From Thiomargarita sp. (lineage in GTDB: Bacteria > Pseudomonadota > Gammaproteobacteria > Beggiatoales > Beggiatoaceae), in NCBI GenBank assembly GCA_020726335.1, contig DYSU01000030.1:1-32046 (forward strand): a stretch of 32,046 nt of DNA, read 5' to 3'. Below, one piece after another: positions 26,917-32,046 of this stretch; position 1 is the stretch's first letter; every line of letters begins with the position of its first letter. The position numbers were made by a program, and so were the translations under genes. The notes beneath the pieces are model-generated. The model was not told the origin of the DNA. It was given only the letters and a program-made list of their open reading frames with translations, and made no database searches.

Positions 26917-28497
26917 TTACAATTTTAATTTAAAGTTGGCCATTTTAGGAAAAAGCAATGGACTTTTAATGTCCAATGACATGGACTTTTCGATTAATTT
27001 ACGCCGCCAACGGGTTAAATGCTCAATCCCACTTCTTTTGTAGTGAGAGCCATTGTTGAATTCTGAGGCTTTTTGCCCCGCTTTGCGGCCAAAACTGATG
27101 ATGTCCAATAACGCATTGCCCATGATGCGGTTGCGCCCATGAATGCCACCCGTCACTTCGCCGACCGACATCAAACCCGGTACACTGGTGCGGCCAAAAG
27201 TGTCGATGACAATGCCGCCGTTTTGATAATGTAACGCGGGATAAACCAGCAAGGGCGTGGTTTTTAAATCAACATGGGTTCGTTTAACCAATTGATATAA
27301 CTTGGGAAAACGTTCAAACAAAATGCCAGAACTCCGTTGCTCCATGGTGGGTATATCCAACCAAACACCGATGCCGCCATCGGGCGATGTGATGCCGCGA
27401 CCTTGTGCGCATTCGCGTAAAATGGCGGCGGCAACCACATCACGCGCCGCCAGTTCATCAACAAAACGTTCACCCAAACCGTTGAGCAATAAACCACCCG
27501 CCGAGCGCACACTTTCGGTAATCAATGTGCCAATCAAATTGGATGGATAAGCAATGGCCGTGGGATGGTATTGAAAAGAATCCAAATCGCGCAGTTTCGC
27601 GCCCAAACGATAAGCCAACACCAAGCCATCGCCTGTCGCGCCAAAATGGTTGGTGGTGGGAAAACCGTTCAAGTGCATTTGACCTATGCCGCCTGTGGCT
27701 AAAATCACGGTTTTGGCTTTGACCATGCGCAACTGTTTTTTGGGCAAAGAATACAACACTGCGCCTGCACAACTTTGCCATTCGCTGGACAATAATTCCA
27801 CGGCAGGACTGTTGTCCCATACCCTGATATTGCTGTTAAACACCGATTCACGCAAAGCGCGCATCATTTCCAGCCCTGTGTAATCATGAAAATAAACGAT
27901 GCGGTTGGCGGATGCCCCCCCCGGGCGGCGGGTGAATAAGTCGCCTGAATCGCTTTTTTCAAATTCCATGCCTTCATTGATGAGCCAACGAAGGGTGTCG
28001 GGTGCGTCCATGACCATGTCAGCCACCAATTGCTTGTCTGATTGATAATGTCCCGCTTTTATCGTGTCATCATAATGGGCTTGCGGACTGTCGTCAGGCT
28101 CAATCGCCGCTTGAATGCCACCTTCAGCCATCACGGTGTTGCTGTCGCCCAGCCGCAGTTTGGTGGCTAAAATAACCCGCGCACCGTTGCGACTGGCCAC
28201 CAAGGCGGCGGCACAGCCTGCGCCACCGCCCCCTATCACCAACACATCGGTTTCCGTGATTGAACAACTGGCCAAATCGGCTTCATCAATATGGGCATCG
28301 GCTTGTAGGCAACAAGCCAATTCACGGTGACACAACCAGCCTTTGTTGACCCCAATTCTTAACCGAACCAAAGAATCTTGTTGATAATCAGGATGATGGT
28401 TTTGCAATAAATCGTCCGCCACGGCGGCAGGTGCGGCATGTGGATAATCACAGCGGTATAAACTCAAGGCCTTTCGATAGGGAATGCCGACAGACAT
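26917..28497 (-). CDS. FAD-dependent fumarate reductase / aspartate oxidase-like flavoprotein
   Basis: A 526-residue flavoprotein of the SdhA/FrdA/NadB family. The FAD dinucleotide fold begins DVLVIGGGGAGCAAAL at about 84-99. It has GDSNTVMAEGGIQAAI, QYHPTAIAYPSNLIGTLITE, NGLGERFVDE and the late SVGEVTGGIHGRNRIMGNALL. In SdhA/FrdA the first of these blocks carries a His that holds FAD covalently; here that place is Asn (SNT), so FAD is probably non-covalent, as in NadB. An unusual ~80-residue N-terminal extension contains Cys16, 56, 62, 63 and 78. The start ATG 28497 has AAAGGAA upstream; 27 earlier residues to 28578 lack support. No iron-sulfur or membrane subunit is adjacent. Substrate is undetermined: quinone- or thiol-linked fumarate reduction and aspartate oxidation are both possible. 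Confidence 0.8.
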   Translation of the reverse strand: MSVGIPYRKALSLYRCDYPHAAPAAVADDLLQNHHPDYQQDSLVRLRIGVNKGWLCHRELACCLQADAHIDEADLASCSITETDVLVIGGGGAGCAAALVASRNGARVILATKLRLGDSNTVMAEGGIQAAIEPDDSPQAHYDDTIKAGHYQSDKQLVADMVMDAPDTLRWLINEGMEFEKSDSGDLFTRRPGGASANRIVYFHDYTGLEMMRALRESVFNSNIRVWDNSPAVELLSSEWQSCAGAVLYSLPKKQLRMVKAKTVILATGGIGQMHLNGFPTTNHFGATGDGLVLAYRLGAKLRDLDSFQYHPTAIAYPSNLIGTLITESVRSAGGLLLNGLGERFVDELAARDVVAAAILRECAQGRGITSPDGGIGVWLDIPTMEQRSSGILFERFPKLYQLVKRTHVDLKTTPLLVYPALHYQNGGIVIDTFGRTSVPGLMSVGEVTGGIHGRNRIMGNALLDIISFGRKAGQKASEFNNGSHYKRSGIEHLTRWRRKLIEKSMSLDIKSPLLFPKMANFKLKL

Positions 28498-28514
28498 GTT
28501 TATTCCTTTGATTT

Positions 28515-28883
28515 TTATAGTAATAACGCAGCCACAACGGCGCGATTTTCTGCCATCAGCACATTGAAAGTGCGGCAAGCGGCATCCGTGGCCATAATTT
28601 CAATCGCTGTGCCTGTGGTGTAAAAATCAGTCAATAGGTCAGGATGCGGAAATTGATGGCGTTTACCTGAACCAAATAACACGAAATGGGGATGCAAGGT
28701 GAAAAGTGGGGTAAAATCTGCCGCAGTCAGTGTGGCGTTGTGCTTGGCTGACCAAGGGGCAATGTGATGGGCAGTTAAAATCAAGCTGTGTGGGTATTCA
28801 ATTTGATTGACACAAATACATTTATCCGCTTGATAATACTGAATATAATGCCTGCCTTCCCCTTTGTCCAACTGAAACTTCAT
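28515..28883 (-). CDS. Mth938-like (DUF498/NDUFAF3 family) protein
   Basis: A 122-residue protein with the Mth938 fold pattern: a [14 protein letters not shown] strand region, [17 protein letters not shown] in the middle (the conserved glycine-containing strand-turn) and [31 protein letters not shown] at the C-terminus, the most conserved part. The mitochondrial homologue NDUFAF3 assists complex I assembly; bacterial function is not established. Its ATG overlaps the csrA stop (ATGA), and it is followed after 17 bases by the flavoprotein gene, suggesting an electron-transfer or assembly link. Confidence 0.85.
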   Translation of the reverse strand: MKFQLDKGEGRHYIQYYQADKCICVNQIEYPHSLILTAHHIAPWSAKHNATLTAADFTPLFTLHPHFVLFGSGKRHQFPHPDLLTDFYTTGTAIEIMATDAACRTFNVLMAENRAVVAALLL

Positions 28884-29083
28884 GGCTGACCTTTATTGCC
28901 ATTATCGCCATCATGTGTTTTCTCTTGTTGAATACGCTGAAAAATTTCTTCTCGATGTACTGACACCGATTTAGGCGCATCCACCCCGATTCGCACTTGA
29001 TTGCCTTTAACCCCTAATACAGTAACTGCAATTTCATCACCGATAATTAAGGACTCTCCAACCCGTCGGGTTAAAATCAGCAT
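28880..29083 (-). CDS. csrA: Carbon storage regulator CsrA
   Basis: A 67-residue RNA-binding translational regulator. [23 protein letters not shown] is the classic N-terminus with Arg6/Arg7-type RNA contacts; [18 protein letters not shown] contains the second RNA-binding surface (VHREEI, Arg44 type). A polar tail follows. A strong AAGGAGG ribosome site lies seven bases before the ATG and has GGA cores to which CsrA could bind, consistent with autoregulation in other bacteria. It follows lysC, a common arrangement in gammaproteobacteria. Confidence 0.98.
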   Translation of the reverse strand: MLILTRRVGESLIIGDEIAVTVLGVKGNQVRIGVDAPKSVSVHREEIFQRIQQEKTHDGDNGNKGQP

Positions 29084-29198
29084 GACAAAGCCTCCTTGTT
29101 ATTATTGTCTGCTTTTAGCGTCTTCTTTCTACCTGTGCAGTTCTCAGTGGTTAAATTTTCTAACCCCCAAACTAAAGCCGAATTACGCTGCCACGGCT

Positions 29199-30413
29199 TC
29201 ACGCCAGATCAAAGGCATCGTGCAGGGCGCGCACCGCCAGTTCTAAATATTTTTCGCTCAATACCACAGACACTTTAATTTCTGATGTGGAAATCATGCG
29301 AATATTGATGCCTTCATCGGATAAGGTTTTGAACATTTTGCTGGCAATGCCCGCGTGCGAACGCATACCAATGCCGACAATCGAAACTTTGACAATTTTA
29401 TTATCGCCCGAAACTTTGGCAATGCCCAGCGTATGGGCCGCTTGTTCAACAATGGTAAAGGCTTTTTTGTAATCGTTGCGATGGACAGTGAAGGTAAAAT
29501 CAGTGGTATCGCCTGCAACGCTGGTATTTTGCACAATCATATCCACTTCAATGTTGGCTTTGGCGATTAAATCCAAAATGTGATAAGCCAAACCGGGGCG
29601 GTCAGGCACACCTTGCAACGTCAATTGGGCTTCATCACGACTAAATGCGATACCTGAAATCAAGGCTTTTTCCATCACTTTATCCTCAGAGACAATCAAA
29701 GTGCCGCCACCTTCGGTGAAAGACGACAACACCCGCAAAGGCACATTGTATTTGCTGGCAAATTCAACCGAACGAATTTGTAAAACTTTAGAACCCAAAC
29801 TGGCCATTTCCAGCATTTCTTCAAAAGAAAGGCTGTCCAACCGCCGTGCATTGCTGACCACACGCGGATCGGTGGTATAAACCCCATCAACATCGGTGTA
29901 AATTTGACATTCGTCCGCTTTCAAAGCGGCGGCCAACGCCACAGCCGTGGTGTCCGAGCCGCCACGACCCAAAGTGGTGATATGCCCTTGTTCGGTGATG
30001 CCTTGAAAACCTGCCACCACCACCACCCGCCCAGCGGCTAAATCAGCATGAATTTTCTCATCTTCAATTTTTTCAATACGGGCTTTGCTGTGGGCATCAT
30101 CGGTTAAAATCCGCACCTGTCCGCCCGTATAAGAACGCGCTGCATGGCCTTTTGTTTCCAATGCCATACACAACAAACTGATGGTCACTTGCTCACCCGT
30201 GGACACCAACACATCATATTCACGGTCGCTGGGGCTGTCAGTGATCGCTTTGGCCAAATCAATCAAACGATTGGTTTCGCCACTCATGGCCGAGACCACC
30301 ACCACCATGCTGTGGCCTTGGGTTTTATCGCGGATAATTTTATCTGCCACCGCTTGGATACGCGCCGTGCTACCCACCGAAGTTCCGCCATATTTTTGTA
30401 CAATCAATGCCAT
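29199..30413 (-). CDS. lysC: Aspartate kinase
   Basis: A 404-residue monofunctional aspartokinase, first step to lysine, threonine and methionine. It opens [15 protein letters not shown] (ATP/aspartate binding), has the [16 protein letters not shown] glycine-rich loop and [11 protein letters not shown] around residue 175. Two ACT domains fill the C-terminal ~140 residues ([19 protein letters not shown] in the second), where lysine/threonine feedback acts. The start is ATG 30413; the open frame continues four codons to a TTG at 30425. A 115-base gap separates it from csrA. A good promoter precedes it. Confidence 0.96.
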   Translation of the reverse strand: MALIVQKYGGTSVGSTARIQAVADKIIRDKTQGHSMVVVVSAMSGETNRLIDLAKAITDSPSDREYDVLVSTGEQVTISLLCMALETKGHAARSYTGGQVRILTDDAHSKARIEKIEDEKIHADLAAGRVVVVAGFQGITEQGHITTLGRGGSDTTAVALAAALKADECQIYTDVDGVYTTDPRVVSNARRLDSLSFEEMLEMASLGSKVLQIRSVEFASKYNVPLRVLSSFTEGGGTLIVSEDKVMEKALISGIAFSRDEAQLTLQGVPDRPGLAYHILDLIAKANIEVDMIVQNTSVAGDTTDFTFTVHRNDYKKAFTIVEQAAHTLGIAKVSGDNKIVKVSIVGIGMRSHAGIASKMFKTLSDEGINIRMISTSEIKVSVVLSEKYLELAVRALHDAFDLA

Positions 30414-30472
30414 TACAACACCCAATTTTTAGTCACCCTGGATATAAGCCATTGCTTACGATACAACTTCGC

Positions 30473-30501
30473 ATTATACCCAAACAACGGATAAACACCA
30501 A
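30473..30501 (-). promoter_or_regulatory. Sigma70 promoter candidate for lysC
   Basis: On the minus strand TTGGTG (30496-30501), exactly 17 bases, then a perfect TATAAT (30473-30478). The start site would lie near 30466, about 53 bases before the lysC ATG. The -35 element is weak (3/6), but the consensus -10 and spacing make this the best-looking promoter in the window. Confidence 0.6.
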
Positions 30502-30522
30502 TGGCGATGTAGAAACCTAAGC

Positions 30523-30618
30523 ACTGATATTACGCAGTGCCACCAAAGGATCAATAACTTACACGAATTAAAAATGATGTAAGTAGTTGATGGTTTAAAT
30601 TAGGTGTGTAATATCAGT
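30523..30618. repeat. 96-base imperfect palindrome (MITE-like or structured element)
   Basis: The outer arms ACTGATATTAC (30523-30533) and GTAATATCAGT (30608-30618) are exact reverse complements. Inner arms ATCAATAACTTACA (30550-30563) and TGTAAGTAGTTGAT (30578-30591) pair at 12 of 14 positions around a 14-base loop. The element is AT-rich, carries no gene and sits just upstream of the lysC promoter. A non-autonomous mobile element is plausible. No clear target-site duplication is seen at the ends. Confidence 0.5.
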
Positions 30619-30654
30619 TACGCAATCTCAGCGATGTTAGCAAAGACTGTTTAG

Positions 30655-30777
30655 ATCAATGATTTACTTCTTGAAATTGGAAGGCATGGAAAGGGTATAG
30701 AAAAAGGCAAACAACAAAAAATCGACATTGCCCTTGCTTTATTGACTGTTGCCGAAGCCCAGAAATTGATGCCGTAG
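30655..30777 (+). pseudogene. C-terminal remnant resembling an Rpn/PD-(D/E)XK family transposase
   Basis: An open frame of 40 codons without a start codon ends in TAG at 30775-30777 and reads ...GKGIEKGKQQKIDIALALL..., like the basic E-K-G-rich repeats before the C-terminus of Rpn-type recombination-promoting nucleases. The next frame upstream reads LEGMER; joining the two by one missing base gives LEGMEKGIEKGK, so a single-base indel probably separates them. The rest of the gene is gone. The remnant is beside the palindrome at 30523-30618. The family assignment is by motif style only. Confidence 0.4.
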
Positions 30778-30781
30778 TGCG

Positions 30782-32046
30782 TTAGCGTTGCATTAAGTTT
30801 TGCACATAACCTGATGGATAATAAAGTTGATAGTCCTGCCGATTATCGCCATCTAAATCTCCTGTGGTAATCATATTAAATACACCAGAGGCGGGCTGTT
30901 TGACGGTTAAATAATTCAACATGCCACGATAGTTTTGGCCATTGAAACTAAATTGTAAAATACCAAATTCATCCAACTGCACTGCTGTGCTATTGGCTTG
31001 CAAGCCTTGCATATCAGCTACGCTGGGGTATAAGGTTTGTTGCCAGCGTTGCCCTTTATCATCTTCAACCACCTGATAATACAAAGGATACGCCCCGCTG
31101 TTGTCGGCATACAAACCTGTTTCAAGTTCAGCTTTCACCGCCGCCCAACGGACACGGAAAACCGCATGGTATTGATTCAAGCCGTTAAGCCATAGCGTAC
31201 CGTCATTGTCTTGGCTTAAGTTTTTCACAGGCAATTGCAAAGCAGTCATCAGCGCACTGGCATCATACAACGCAGGAATCACTTCCCCGCTCAAGCCATC
31301 ATAAGTATTCAGCGCAAACGCATGACCTTGTTGTTGCACGTTATTGCTGACGCGCAGATGACGCAAGCTGGCAACATCTTGAATACCTTCATTTTTGGCT
31401 AAGCGACGAATAGACCTACATTTAACAATATAAAACACCTCACCATTGATGTCCAATTCCAACAAACCCGACTTTGGATTTTGCACCACGCGATGGCCGT
31501 CATCGACGATGGCAGGAATTTTATTAATTTTTTGCAAAAAGGTTTCATCACTGTCTATTGTGATGGCTTGGTTCAAATCAATGAACGTCGCATCACCGCG
31601 TTCCACTGTAAACAAACCTTGTAATTCAACATTGGCAGGCAATTTTGCTAAGTTTTTCACTTTCACCCCTTCTCCCAATGTCACGTTGCCCTCTTCAGGA
31701 AACACGATGTCATCGCCCAAAATCACTTGTTTTAACACCGCGCCAGCCAACAATTCCAACGTGCTGAGTTCTGCTTTTTCGCTGGGTTTGTCTGCATTGA
31801 CTAAACCTTGTACCCAACCGCTGATTTTGCCGCCAGATAATTTGCCATTGCTTTTCAAACGAAAATCACGCATCTCACCTTGGTTATTGGTTTTGCCAGA
31901 GAATATACCGCCACTGACTTGTGCATCTGTTTCAATCTTGGCTTGGTCAAATACCGCGTCATCGTTCACGATATTGACATCACGTTTGAAAATGGCCCAT
32001 TGTACAAAACCACTTTGCATGACTTTAGTGTGATCAAATATTGGTG
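30782..32046 (-). CDS. Large, probably surface-exposed protein, C-terminal part (partial)
   Basis: The frame is open to the window edge, so the 5' end is missing; an internal ATG at 32020 is probably not the start, because coding-like sequence (FDHTK V) continues upstream. About 420 residues are visible. The first part has degenerate strand-turn repeats of the type GGxxSGxxxxxGxxxDFxLKSxGKLSGGKISG, then VTLGEGVKVKNLAKLPANVELQG, suggestive of a beta-helical 'sggxi' stalk. The end carries GDLDGDNRQDYQLYY, a DxDxDNxxD calcium-binding loop of the FG-GAP/VCBS/dockerin type. The family is not recognised; a secreted adhesin or surface layer protein is the best reading. Confidence 0.6.
   Translation of the reverse strand, partial: PIFDHTKVMQSGFVQWAIFKRDVNIVNDDAVFDQAKIETDAQVSGGIFSGKTNNQGEMRDFRLKSNGKLSGGKISGWVQGLVNADKPSEKAELSTLELLAGAVLKQVILGDDIVFPEEGNVTLGEGVKVKNLAKLPANVELQGLFTVERGDATFIDLNQAITIDSDETFLQKINKIPAIVDDGHRVVQNPKSGLLELDINGEVFYIVKCRSIRRLAKNEGIQDVASLRHLRVSNNVQQQGHAFALNTYDGLSGEVIPALYDASALMTALQLPVKNLSQDNDGTLWLNGLNQYHAVFRVRWAAVKAELETGLYADNSGAYPLYYQVVEDDKGQRWQQTLYPSVADMQGLQANSTAVQLDEFGILQFSFNGQNYRGMLNYLTVKQPASGVFNMITTGDLDGDNRQDYQLYYPSGYVQNLMQR

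Noticed and set aside
29174-29199. AAGCCG/CGGCTT stem after lysC as a terminator
   Set aside because: Only six base pairs, overlaps the lysC stop codon and is followed by a G-rich rather than U-rich run.

Overview
The window reads as chromosomal DNA from a gammaproteobacterium. It has lolB, rbfA, rsfS, pdxB, fabI, a lysC-csrA pair, ccmA and a ~1140-residue mfd, all of gammaproteobacterial type, at mid-range base composition. A sulfur-oxidiser or related Thiotrichales-like lineage is possible (hydrogenase maturation genes, a holdfast-like secretion operon), but this is an inference and no 16S or other marker is present to settle it. I see no tRNA, rRNA, CRISPR array, complete insertion sequence or prophage.

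Layout. 1-1750 (+): the tail of a glycerophosphodiester phosphodiesterase, a DUF190 protein and serS. 1743-8200 (-): a tightly packed series transcribed lolB > fabI > hypF > hypE > ccmA > pdxB, mixing lipoprotein sorting, fatty-acid synthesis, hydrogenase maturation, cytochrome c maturation and PLP synthesis. 8235-8594 (+): rbfA, divergent from lolB. 8771-15072 (-): mfd > pgk > pyk. 15223-18930 (+): an AsmA/YdbH-like envelope protein, a lone ExbB/TolQ-type channel subunit, nadD and rsfS, then a TolC-family porin to 20252.

20253-24768 (+) is the most unusual part. A 280-base AT-rich regulatory region carries a sigma54-like and a sigma70-like promoter candidate. It leads into four small consecutive secreted proteins built from the same ~35-40 residue Gly/Asn/Ala-rich repeat, then a CsgG/HfaB-family outer-membrane secretion lipoprotein, a secreted pentapeptide-repeat protein and a short degenerate OmpA-like protein. 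Strong intrinsic terminators follow each of the first two repeat genes, which should grade expression along the operon. I interpret this as a curli-like or holdfast-anchor-like (type VIII-related) fibre or adhesin export system with an unusual set of subunits; no csgE, csgF or csgC homologue is visible.

24783-30413 (-): lysC > csrA > Mth938-like protein > FAD-dependent fumarate reductase/aspartate oxidase-like protein > sixA > class 3 lipase > truA, mostly with 4-base overlaps or very short gaps. 30414-30781 is the only gene-free stretch above 300 bases. It holds the lysC promoter, a 96-base imperfect palindrome and a frameshifted C-terminal scrap that looks like an Rpn/PD-(D/E)XK-type transposase. 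30782-32046 (-) is the C-terminal part of a large, probably cell-surface protein that runs off the window.
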